Both the position numbers and the translations under genes were made by a program. The notes under the pieces were generated by a model, which saw only the letters and a list, made by a program, of their open reading frames with translations, was not told the origin of the DNA and did no database searches. A stretch of DNA of 41,465 bases from Defluviitaleaceae bacterium (GTDB lineage: Bacteria > Bacillota > Clostridia > Lachnospirales > UBA5962): NCBI GenBank assembly GCA_009780765.1, contig WQZK01000002.1:1-41465 (forward strand), written 5' to 3'. How positions within the stretch are numbered: position 1 is the stretch's first letter; each line of letters begins with the position of its first letter. Of the stretch, positions 24,478 to 32,500 are shown piece after piece.

Positions 24478-24732
24478 ATGTCGGTTATTATTATATATAT
24501 GATAAAAGAGAAATTTGTTGATAGACTTAGAACTCTACGAACAAAAGCAGGATTATCTCAACGGGAAATTATTAAAATATTGAAAATAGGCTCAAGGTCT
24601 TATGAGCATTACGAATCCGAAAACAGCAAACGCATTCCAGAATATAAAAACTTAATCCTACTTGCTGATTTTTTTAGTTGTTCAATAGACTATCTGCTTT
24701 GTCAAACAGATAATCCGAAAAGAAATTTATAA
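24478..24732 (+). CDS. XRE-family helix-turn-helix regulator, copy 1
   Basis: 84 aa from ATG 24478 or 77 aa from ATG 24499; no clear ribosome site precedes either. A TATAAA at 24465 lies 7 nt before the first ATG, which would make a leaderless message. HTH_3 fold: RLRTLRTKAGLSQREIIKIL, recognition helix GSRSYEHYESE, then IPEYKNLILLADFFSCSIDYLL, the typical end of this family. It is nearly identical to the gene at 31906 and sits head-to-head with the module B array, so it is the likely local regulator. Confidence 0.88.
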   Translation: MSVIIIYMIKEKFVDRLRTLRTKAGLSQREIIKILKIGSRSYEHYESENSKRIPEYKNLILLADFFSCSIDYLLCQTDNPKRNL

Positions 24733-24791
24733 TGTTATGATGTAGATAATCCCATGCGGGTAAGAGAGTGGGTAAAACAAAAAAGATAGCA

Positions 24792-24809
24792 AGTTAATAA
24801 AAATTAACT
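24792..24809. terminator. Weak bidirectional hairpin between XRE copy 1 and the M64-like gene
   Basis: AGTTAAT-AAAA-ATTAACT, a perfect but all-A/T-rich stem between two convergent genes. T-rich tracts lie beyond it on both strands. A minor terminator is the likeliest role. Confidence 0.4.
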
Positions 24810-24850
24810 ACTTACTTTAAGTATTGTTGTTTTTTTATTTATATTTCTTA

Positions 24851-27800
24851 TTACCCAACAGGACAAAAATAGATAATGCGTGTAATAGCAAATGCACCTA
24901 AGCTATTGCCACCAGATATTCTAATTTTTATTTGCTGTGATTGCATTAAATAATAGGTGTTATTGCCAACTAAATCCCATAAAGAAGAAATATAAAATCC
25001 TTCTGAAACAATTAGCGATGAACCACTGGCTACATGTATCCATTCGCCACTGCTAATATTTACAGAAATACCGCTTCCACCCGAACTAAAGTGTTCGCTA
25101 CTATAAAGCTGAATAAAAACACTAGAATTTAAGCAGTTTAACACAAATCCATCCTCTACTTCTTCCCCATTTATTCGCAATATAATATTAACATCAAAAG
25201 GCAAAGTTGAATAATTACTAGCTTGACAAAAGTATATTGTTCTTACTAAATTAAAGTTACCGTAACTACTACCACCTACTATTCTAAATTTAATTAGATG
25301 TTTTTGTTCAAAATCATAAACACCAACTAATGCAAATAATTCTCTAAAAGACGAAAAATGAAAACCATAGAGTAAAGTATTTGCTGTACCGCCTGTTAAA
25401 TATAACCATTCACTGTCATTAACACTCATGTAAATTCCACCACCGCCACCAAATTCAAACCAAGGGTTAGCTAATCTAATAACAACACTTGCATATAAAT
25501 CCCACATAACAACACCATCACATACACTAAAAGAAGAGCCGTTTATCAACACCTCTGCAACAAATGATGAAGAGGGAGAGGAATAAACAAAATTTATACT
25601 GCGAATAAATTCAAAATCGCCACGGTTAGTGCTACCAACTACCTTAAATCTTATCTCTAAAGGCTCTTCTATATTGTCAATATCAATAAAATCAAACAAT
25701 AAATTAAACATCCAAAAAAGAAATCCCTCAGATAATTCTTCTATTGTACCGTTTGCTAGCATAACCCACTCACTATCGTTAATACTCATAAATATATAAC
25801 CACTGCCTAAAAAGTTATTGCCATTAGTATCTAAACGAATCTTTAATGGTATCCACATATTCTGTACTGTAAATCCATCCCCAACTCGCATCAACCAATG
25901 ATCCACCAATAATTCCGTAATAAAAAAGGATACACAACTGCATGTAGGACCTATAAATATATAATCCCTAAAAACACCACTAACTGTAAAAGCAGCTCTC
26001 CAATTTGGGTCTTGCCGATAAGCATACATCATATTCCAATTAGAAAAATAAATTCTCTCTATGTTAGTGCCATTAAATGCTTGAAGTCCTAACAAAATAG
26101 GATTTCCAACTGTTTGTTCTATAGTAACAGTGCTTAAATTAAAATTATTGGAAAAAGCGAAACCATCGATTTGAGTAACACTACTAGAAACGGTAATAGA
26201 TTCTAGATTATTACCAGTAAATGCCCAACCACCAATTTCCATAACACCGTAAGGGATGATTATAGATTGTAAATTATTGTTACGAAATACCCATCCATTT
26301 ATACGAGTAATATTATTTGATAATGTTACGGACTCCAGATTATTATTTTCAAACGCATGTATACCAATATGAGTAACGCTGTTAGGTATAATAATAGACT
26401 CTAAATTATTATTAGAAAATGCCCACGAGCCAATATGAGTAACACTATCAGGGATTATAACAGAGCGTATAGCATTATTTTCAAATGCTCTATCCTCAAT
26501 AGTTACAACACCTTCGGCAATTACAACATTTCTAAGTCCAGTATTAGCAAAATGAGAATTTCTTATAACTGAAACACCTACTAGTACAATATAAACAGTA
26601 GTTTCTTCATTACTTGTTGCAAAAGCATTAAAGCCTATAGAAAGATTCCAATTATTAAAAATACATTGAGTAAATACAATCCTTCTAACTATAGTGCCCT
26701 CAAAAAGCCTCTCCGCTATAATATTAGACCTCTCTGCAATATACACAGTTGTGTAAGCATCAAATGCTTTAGGAGCAATAGAGCTTGTCCTTGATACAAT
26801 AGATGTTGGAATTGTAACTCTACTAGCCCCCGTGCCATAAAATAAATAGTTTGGTATGCTTGTAGCATTACTTGCTATGTATATCATTGCATTAGTACCA
26901 CTAAAGGCATTACTACCTATAGAAGTAACACTAAAAGGCAACTGCACACTTGTAATCCCTGTATTCATAAAAGCAGAATCGCCGATGCTAGTCAAGCCGT
27001 TATGTAAATCAATTCCCGTTATTCCTACTCGGTTAGTAAAAGCAAAATTAGGAATTTCTGTAATGCTATCGAGTATTCTAATGTGCCCACTTAACCTAGC
27101 AGGAATATGAATAAACTGAGTTAAGGAATTATTATATAAAATTCCATTTTGACTGGCAAATGATTGATTATTAGGTGATACTGAAATAGCTGCTAAATTT
27201 GCTATTCCATTAAACGCATTGCTATTAACTGTTATTGCATTTCTAGGTATAAACATACTCGTAATACCAGAATTAGCAAAAGCGTAAGCTCCGATTGTAG
27301 TAAGAGTAGCGGGCAAAATTACGCTTCTTATATTAGGGTTAGTAAGTGCAGAATTGCCTATCGCAGTAACACCATGCGGAATTTGTATATGACCATTAAA
27401 GTTAGCAGGAGCATTAAAGCCTGTTACCGTATTGCCTTGTCTTATTAAACCATTAGGGCTAGCTTCAACCAAATTAAAGCCTCCCCAGCCAGCTAAGTAA
27501 TAAACTGCAAATGTGCCAAAGGGTATGACTACTGTAAGACTGTTTATGTTAGGAAAACCTGCAAAAATTAGTTCATTTAGTGTTCCGTTTGCATTTCTAA
27601 GGTTTTGTGGTGTAACCGCATGATTTATAATTGTATGTAAATTAGCTGCTCCAATAAAAGCGTACTGTCCGATAGATGTTACATAATCACTTATGGTTAT
27701 TGAATATTTGCAACTGCCAGCATAAGCATAGCTACGAATTCGTGTACTATCCTCTCTTCCTTCGGCAAACCATCTTACAAGATGTTCTGCACAAACAAGG

Positions 27801-28864
27801 CAAAATATATTATCCCATGGCAAATTCATTATACATTGTTGGCTCGGGCGATACCATATCGTATTACCCCATCCAAAAGTATCCATCGGATAAATGCCTA
27901 TACCACCAAAGCCTGACCACTGGTTATTAGCACCTGGAAAACTACCTATAAATAATCCCCAAGAGGAGGGTATTGCAGTGTTTTGTGCACTAAGGTAGCT
28001 TAAAGTCCCATCTAGTGGATTAGCTAAATTTACATTACTGCGTATGTTCGGACCGTTTTCATACGATAGATAGTGTCTATTAGGTGTACAATACTCGTCC
28101 CTTAATCCCCACAAATGTCCCATTTCGTGCAAAGCAACACTAGGTGAAGGCCAAGTTAGTGCCAAACCTGACACTTGCCTTGCCCAAGCAGTCAAAGCTC
28201 CTCTTTGAACAATAAGCCAATAATGATTATCTGCAGGGCTAGGAGATGTTACATTCGGAAAGTGTTGTTGTACAAACGGAGAAGTTCTAGGTATCGTAAT
28301 TTGAAAAGGATTTGAACCATCAGAACCATCTCCAGTAATTATACTTATATTTTGTGCTGGAGAAATTGTACCTATAGCGTAAATGTGAATCCAAGGGGCA
28401 AAATAATATATAGGATGAGAGTTTACAATATGACTAGCTATATTTTGAGCATCATTAAAAAATATTGCTTGTTGGTTGTACATATATCTATCTGCAATAA
28501 GTTTTATTGTTATTCTGCCTACTGTAGGAGCATCGGGAAGATGCGGTGCTGGGTGTAGACGAATCATTTCGCCGTAGCGACTAGACGCAGATTGCATTTC
28601 AAATAAATTACTGTCTGCTCTAGCTAATGCCTCTTGCTCGGCTCGGTTTCTTTCGTAAGTAACAGGACACCAGCCAAAACCACCATCATCTAATTTCATA
28701 TCTACAAAAATTCTTTCATCTTCGTAATACTTTGTTTCAATATTTTGTACTGCGTATCCATTATGTATCGAAAATTGAGCTCCTACTATAACTATTGTTA
28801 CGATACACAATAACAACATTATCGCCATCAAGGCTATTTTTCTAATATTTTCTTTTGTTTTCAT
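24851..28864 (-). CDS. Large secreted M64-like zinc metalloprotease with LRR domain and three C-terminal beta repeats
   Basis: 1337 aa with a signal anchor at about 10-30. Peptidase part to about 390: HEMGHLWGLRDEY (246-258) supplies the HExxH zinc site and the following Gly/Asp, and CIMNLPWDNIFCLVCAEHL matches the cysteine pair downstream of the active site. Both are features of the M64 (IgA-cleaving) family. Residues about 390-960 are BspA-type LRR_5 repeats (IIPNSVTHIGIHAFENNN). The end holds three repeats of about 115 aa marked by SINDSEW, SVNDSEW and NISSGEW. The target is unknown; M64 enzymes from gut bacteria cut host immunoglobulin A. It follows lipoprotein 28891 by 26 bp and ends module A. 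Confidence 0.85.
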   Translation of the reverse strand: MKTKENIRKIALMAIMLLLCIVTIVIVGAQFSIHNGYAVQNIETKYYEDERIFVDMKLDDGGFGWCPVTYERNRAEQEALARADSNLFEMQSASSRYGEMIRLHPAPHLPDAPTVGRITIKLIADRYMYNQQAIFFNDAQNIASHIVNSHPIYYFAPWIHIYAIGTISPAQNISIITGDGSDGSNPFQITIPRTSPFVQQHFPNVTSPSPADNHYWLIVQRGALTAWARQVSGLALTWPSPSVALHEMGHLWGLRDEYCTPNRHYLSYENGPNIRSNVNLANPLDGTLSYLSAQNTAIPSSWGLFIGSFPGANNQWSGFGGIGIYPMDTFGWGNTIWYRPSQQCIMNLPWDNIFCLVCAEHLVRWFAEGREDSTRIRSYAYAGSCKYSITISDYVTSIGQYAFIGAANLHTIINHAVTPQNLRNANGTLNELIFAGFPNINSLTVVIPFGTFAVYYLAGWGGFNLVEASPNGLIRQGNTVTGFNAPANFNGHIQIPHGVTAIGNSALTNPNIRSVILPATLTTIGAYAFANSGITSMFIPRNAITVNSNAFNGIANLAAISVSPNNQSFASQNGILYNNSLTQFIHIPARLSGHIRILDSITEIPNFAFTNRVGITGIDLHNGLTSIGDSAFMNTGITSVQLPFSVTSIGSNAFSGTNAMIYIASNATSIPNYLFYGTGASRVTIPTSIVSRTSSIAPKAFDAYTTVYIAERSNIIAERLFEGTIVRRIVFTQCIFNNWNLSIGFNAFATSNEETTVYIVLVGVSVIRNSHFANTGLRNVVIAEGVVTIEDRAFENNAIRSVIIPDSVTHIGSWAFSNNNLESIIIPNSVTHIGIHAFENNNLESVTLSNNITRINGWVFRNNNLQSIIIPYGVMEIGGWAFTGNNLESITVSSSVTQIDGFAFSNNFNLSTVTIEQTVGNPILLGLQAFNGTNIERIYFSNWNMMYAYRQDPNWRAAFTVSGVFRDYIFIGPTCSCVSFFITELLVDHWLMRVGDGFTVQNMWIPLKIRLDTNGNNFLGSGYIFMSINDSEWVMLANGTIEELSEGFLFWMFNLLFDFIDIDNIEEPLEIRFKVVGSTNRGDFEFIRSINFVYSSPSSSFVAEVLINGSSFSVCDGVVMWDLYASVVIRLANPWFEFGGGGGIYMSVNDSEWLYLTGGTANTLLYGFHFSSFRELFALVGVYDFEQKHLIKFRIVGGSSYGNFNLVRTIYFCQASNYSTLPFDVNIILRINGEEVEDGFVLNCLNSSVFIQLYSSEHFSSGGSGISVNISSGEWIHVASGSSLIVSEGFYISSLWDLVGNNTYYLMQSQQIKIRISGGNSLGAFAITRIIYFCPVG

Positions 28865-28890
28865 TATTTTTATTTTTCTCCTTTTGTATA

Positions 28891-29817
28891 CTAGTTTGGA
28901 ATCGTTACAGTAAGCTCTACCGCATTGGAATAAAATAAAATTAGCTCTTGATTTTCTTGCCCAAAGTTTAGAGTAAAAATAGTTCGCATTATTAATTCAT
29001 GAGTACCTAAAAACAATATTATTCTATGTTCTTCCTGTCGAATTTGATTTATTATTTCATTCGACAACTCTGTTGTGTCTCCAACAAAACGACCACCAAT
29101 ATTGTCCCAATTTTTACGCAAATATTTACCACTCTCTATAGTTTTCGAAATTGGTATTCGTCCAAATGTAAGCCAATACCACCAAGCCCAAGCCTGATCA
29201 TCCCAATTATATATTTTTGGATGAAACGGTGCCGAATGACTTGCATAAAAAGATATTTCTACAGCAACATTACTTAAATTTACAAGTTTTGCTTCTACAG
29301 TAAAATTTTCACCAAAAGAACGCGTGTTTTCTTTAACTAATATAGACATCGCGAATCTTCCACACTCACTATAGCCCCATTCTCGCCCCGCTTTTAATAG
29401 TTGTATTTCTAATTCCTTAATCCTCTCTTGCAATCCCTCAACCTGCCTTTGCAACGCTTGAATAAGTTCTAACAAATTAGCGTTTGTATAATCTGCACTT
29501 TCTATCAACTCGTTAATCTGCTCTATTAACTCCTCAACAAAGTCTTGCAATGCTCCAATCTGCTCTTGCAATAACTCTATTTGTGCTTCATTATAAACAG
29601 CACCACTCTGCAAGTCATCAATTATGCCTTGCAAAACCTCATTTTGAGCTTCTAACGCCTCTATACGCTGGGTTAAAGTCGCTATTACTTGCCTTTCTTG
29701 CTCTAGGGCTTCTATCCTAGCTAGCAAATCGGCATTTGTAGTGTTGCAAGCAGTAAAAGCTACAATGCTAAACAGCATAATTATCGAAACAGCTATGGTT
29801 ATTAGTTTTTTTGTCAT
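28891..29817 (-). CDS. Coiled-coil lipoprotein, family member 4 (module A)
   Basis: 308 aa, Cys24 in AFTAC. Coiled coil to about residue 140 is near-identical to members 2, 3 and 5. A beta-type domain begins QLLKAGREWGYSECGRFAMSI and includes EAKLVNLSNVAVEIS and a Trp-rich loop (WDDQAWAWWYW). Ribosome site AGGAG lies 10 nt upstream in the leader TTTACCTTAGGAGAATTTAA, shared with member 5. Immediately upstream of the M64-like protease, making the lipoprotein-protease pair. The C-terminal domain differs from members 2 and 3, which belong with subtilases, so partner specificity may reside there. Confidence 0.85.
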   Translation of the reverse strand: MTKKLITIAVSIIMLFSIVAFTACNTTNADLLARIEALEQERQVIATLTQRIEALEAQNEVLQGIIDDLQSGAVYNEAQIELLQEQIGALQDFVEELIEQINELIESADYTNANLLELIQALQRQVEGLQERIKELEIQLLKAGREWGYSECGRFAMSILVKENTRSFGENFTVEAKLVNLSNVAVEISFYASHSAPFHPKIYNWDDQAWAWWYWLTFGRIPISKTIESGKYLRKNWDNIGGRFVGDTTELSNEIINQIRQEEHRIILFLGTHELIMRTIFTLNFGQENQELILFYSNAVELTVTIPN

Positions 29818-29877
29818 AAATTAAATTCTCCTAAGGTAAATGGTTAGTGGTTATATTTTCAATGTATGCCAGGGATA

Positions 29878-29991
29878 CTACAAAATCTCTAAGTTCTTTC
29901 TATCATGCCTTTGCAAAATCGGCGGCAGTGCAGTTATGCACATAAAAGCAATAAGAGTGAATAAAAATAGTTTTCTATTATTTTTTATCAT
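29878..29991 (-). pseudogene. Orphan signal peptide between two lipoprotein genes
   Basis: 37-codon frame starting MIKNNRKLFLFTLIAFMCIT, with an AAGG about 11 nt upstream, ending NLEIL and stop. It has a basic start and hydrophobic core but no mature protein. It lies where the cassette pattern predicts a secreted protease after lipoprotein 30030, so I read it as the start of a deleted partner gene. It is not similar to the three remaining proteases. It could also be a true small membrane peptide. Confidence 0.45.
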
Positions 29992-30029
29992 AGCAGTTTT
30001 TTCCTTTTTATGTGTTATGTTTAATAATT

Positions 30030-30899
30030 TCAAAAAAATGTCATATTTTTGGTATTTGACCATATTTCAAAGTCTTCTTGATTTTCTGTGCCTAAATTTA
30101 TACTAAAGAGTGCAAAAATACTAATCTCATACTCTAATACTCCATTAAAAAAAGGGCGAGTTCTAAGGGAATGAATTGCCCTTAGATTCATTATCTCTAA
30201 ATAATATCTGTTTCTTTTGATTGTTAAAAAATTTACTGTATAATGCTCTTGCGGCTCACCAAGTTCAAATGTATAATAAGGTATATATGACCAAAAAATA
30301 GTATTATAGTGATTCCAAGGTCTGTTAAAATAAGCTATTTCTACTTGTTTACCGCTTAAATTTATTAACTTTACATCAGCATAAAAACTCCAACCCCGTG
30401 GCAATGTAGTTTCTTCTATAAATAAAGATACCGCAAAGTTGCCGCATTCACTATAGCCCCATTCTCGCCCTGCTTTTAGTAGTTGTATTTCTAGTTTATC
30501 AATCTGCTCTTGCAACCTATCAACCTGCCTTTGCAACGCTTGAATAAGTGCTAACAAATTAGCGTTTACATAATCTGCACTTTCTATCAACTCGTCAATT
30601 TGAATTTGCAATTCCTCAACAAAGTCTTGCAACGCTTTAATTTGCTCTTGCAATAACTCTATTTGTGCCTCATTATAAGTCGCACCACTCTGCAAATCAT
30701 CAATTATGCCTTGCAGTAGTTTATTTTGAGCCTCTAACGCTTCTATACGCTGAGTTAGTGTTGCTATTACTTGTCTTTCTTGCTCTAAGGCTTCAATCCT
30801 AGCTAGCAAATCAGCATTTGTAGTGTCGCAAGCAGTAAAAGCCACAATGCTAAACAGCATAATTATCGAAACAGCTATGGTTATAAGTTTTTTTGTCAT
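30030..30899 (-). CDS. Coiled-coil lipoprotein, family member 5 (module A)
   Basis: 289 aa, Cys24 in AFTAC. Coiled coil to about residue 140 (QIELLQEQIKALQDFVEEL, LQRQVDRLQEQIDKLE), then the same GREWGYSECG entry into a beta domain as member 4 (VKLINLSGKQVEIAYF), but with a different end. Ribosome site AGGAG lies 10 nt before ATG. No intact protease gene follows; only the orphan signal peptide at 29878. Outer-surface membrane anchoring is expected from the lipobox; function unknown. Confidence 0.85.
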   Translation of the reverse strand: MTKKLITIAVSIIMLFSIVAFTACDTTNADLLARIEALEQERQVIATLTQRIEALEAQNKLLQGIIDDLQSGATYNEAQIELLQEQIKALQDFVEELQIQIDELIESADYVNANLLALIQALQRQVDRLQEQIDKLEIQLLKAGREWGYSECGNFAVSLFIEETTLPRGWSFYADVKLINLSGKQVEIAYFNRPWNHYNTIFWSYIPYYTFELGEPQEHYTVNFLTIKRNRYYLEIMNLRAIHSLRTRPFFNGVLEYEISIFALFSINLGTENQEDFEIWSNTKNMTFF

Positions 30900-30931
30900 G
30901 ATTTAGATTCTCCTAAGGTAAATAGTAAAAA

Positions 30932-31750
30932 CTATAAGTCCAAATATGGGTGATAAAAGGTTAAAGTAATCGGATTGGAGATAATGTTAAAGTCACGCAT
31001 ATATGGCGGTCTTGGCGACCATGTTCTCTGTCCTATATAGTGCACTGTTGTAAAACTAGCTCTTGCAGTTATATCGTACCTTCCTGGCATTGGCCGTTGT
31101 AACATCTGCATAGCTCTATAAAATGTCTCCAAAGTAGCTTCTCGTGTAATTTTTATTACCTCGTCTATTTCTATCGTACTGTATGCTAAAACAAGAGGAT
31201 AATTAGGTAGTATGCTATTGTCAATCCAAAGGCGTGGTATAACAAAGCTACCATGTTCAACTATCAATCTCATTCCCGATAAATTCTTAAATACAATATC
31301 TATCGTTACTCCTGCTGTAAAATTCATAAAATAGAATTCGGTAGGTCCGTTAACGGTAATCGCAAGATAAAAATCATCTTCGGTAAGATTGGCAATTTGC
31401 TCTTTCCACACAACAAAATCTATCTTTTCTTTAGCCATAGCAACAGCATAACCTACTCCAACCTTATCCGTTGCAGCATTTATATTGACTATACCTTCTT
31501 TAATATAATCCTGTATTCTTACCCAATTTGCCTCGCTAAAATTTTCTTGTCCTTTAGCATAGGCATAATCTTACAACTCCTGTATTGCAGCTGCTTGATA
31601 CTCCGCTAGCGTTATAATTGGCGAAGTTGGTGTTTCAGTTGTTGTGCTGCTACTCTCAGTACTTGATGGTGTAACCTCGCAAGCCGTAAAAGCTATAACG
31701 CTAAACAGCATAATTATCGAAACGGCAACTACTATTATTTTTTTATACAT
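30932..31750 (-). pseudogene. Lipoprotein without coiled coil, interrupted by an in-frame stop
   Basis: From ATG 31750 the frame gives a lipoprotein signal (AFTAC, then a Ser/Thr-rich spacer), then LAEYQAAAIQEL and a TAA at 31571-31573. The same frame continues DYAYAKGQENFSEANWVRI and a beta domain ending at 30932. The helical part (SEANWVRIQDYI...AATDKVGV) resembles the FIVAR-type helical repeats of Gram-positive surface proteins. The remaining 507 bp are open from an internal ATG at 31438, but that product lacks an export signal. A single substitution would restore the gene. First gene of module A, divergent from XRE copy 2. Confidence 0.75.
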
Positions 31751-31775
31751 ATAAATTAAAATCCTTCTGCTATAT

Positions 31776-31793
31776 TCCGTACTATTGGACGGA
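31776..31793. promoter_or_regulatory. Candidate operator, module A
   Basis: TCCGTACTATTGGACGGA, identical to the module B copy at 24347. It lies just downstream of the array promoter, where a bound repressor would block transcription. Confidence 0.45.
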
Positions 31794-31806
31794 TTTATTT
31801 GACATC

Positions 31807-31835
31807 ATGATACTATAGAAAAAATCATTTGTAAA
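31807..31835 (-). promoter_or_regulatory. Promoter of the module A array
   Basis: TTTACA (31830-31835), 17 nt, TATCAT (31807-31812) on the minus strand, matching module B position for position. Confidence 0.6.
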
Positions 31836-31869
31836 CATATTTTCTAATCTTTTCTAGCCTAACTAAGCG

Positions 31870-31898
31870 TTACATCTTATTAGTTTTAAGAGTATAAA
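31870..31898 (+). promoter_or_regulatory. Promoter of XRE copy 2
   Basis: TTACAT (31870-31875), 17 nt, TATAAA (31893-31898). The ATG at 31906 follows 7 nt later, which points to a leaderless or very short-leader message. Confidence 0.5.
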
Positions 31899-31905
31899 AT
31901 ATTTT

Positions 31906-32160
31906 ATGTCGGTTAATATTATATATATGATAAAAAAAGAATTTGTTGATAGACTTAAAACTTTACGAACAAAAGCAGGATTATCTCAACGAGAAATTAT
32001 TAACACATTAAAAATAGGCTCAAGGTCTTATGAGCATTACGAATCCGAAAACAGCAAACGCATTCCAGAGTATAAAAATCTAATAGCATTAGCTAGCTTT
32101 TTCAACTGCTCTATAGATTATTTGCTTTGTCAAACAAATAATCCGGTTAGAAATTTATAA
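31906..32160 (+). CDS. XRE-family helix-turn-helix regulator, copy 2
   Basis: 84 aa, differing from copy 1 at about 11 positions. The recognition helix GSRSYEHYESENSKRIPEYKN is unchanged, so both should see the same operator. The alternative start at 31927 matches that of copy 1. Head-to-head with the module A array. The control region between this gene and the lipoprotein is almost the same as in module B, so the regulator and promoter duplicated together. Confidence 0.88.
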   Translation: MSVNIIYMIKKEFVDRLKTLRTKAGLSQREIINTLKIGSRSYEHYESENSKRIPEYKNLIALASFFNCSIDYLLCQTNNPVRNL

Positions 32161-32199
32161 GTAGATTAAATAGCATCTATTAAATAACGCTACACAAAA

Positions 32200-32229
32200 A
32201 AAGCCTTGCAGACTATATTGCAAGGCTTT
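32200..32229 (-). terminator. Original lysS terminator, now behind the lysS fragment
   Basis: AAAGCCTTGCA/TGCAAGGCTTT hairpin with a T-run on the minus strand, 22 bp past the stop of the 3' lysS fragment. It supports the view that the fragment is the native lysS end. The hairpin with its flank matches 15007-15035. Confidence 0.8.
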
Positions 32230-32251
32230 GTAAAGACTGTGTAAAGTTATA

Positions 32252-32478
32252 TTATTTTAACGGCTTCATTGTTGGAAACAGTATAACATCTCTTATGCTG
32301 GCACTGTCGGTTAGCAGCATTACCATTCGGTCTATGCCTATGCCCAACCCGCCTGTTGGAGGCATACCATACTCGAGGGCCGTAACAAAATCGTCATCGT
32401 GAGCCATTGCTTCAGCATCGCCCGATTGCTTTAATGCTACTTGTGCCATAAATCTTTCTTTTTGGTCGATTGGGTCGT
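32252..32478 (-). pseudogene. Duplicate 3' end of lysS
   Basis: 227 bp coding for the last 75 or so residues of LysRS (DPIDQKERFMAQVALKQ to FPTMKPLK, stop). It aligns without gaps to 34254-34480 at the end of the intact gene. By hand I count about 21 base differences. All but one residue (Leu for Ile before the final Lys) are silent, and the first 55 bp at the inner edge are identical. The frame is open back to the methylase stop at 32501, so there is no start of its own. It is the displaced tail left by insertion of the restriction-modification genes. Confidence 0.92.
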
Positions 32479-32500
32479 CTAAGTTAATATTTACAAAAAC

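Noticed and set aside
29840..30106. Plus-strand 88-aa open frame
   Set aside because: It runs antisense through the orphan signal peptide and a lipoprotein end, with no ribosome site or protein-like pattern.
15000..32300. CRISPR array, because of many short repeats
   Set aside because: The repeats are coding LRR and coiled-coil units of varying length. There are no uniform repeats with unique spacers and no cas genes.
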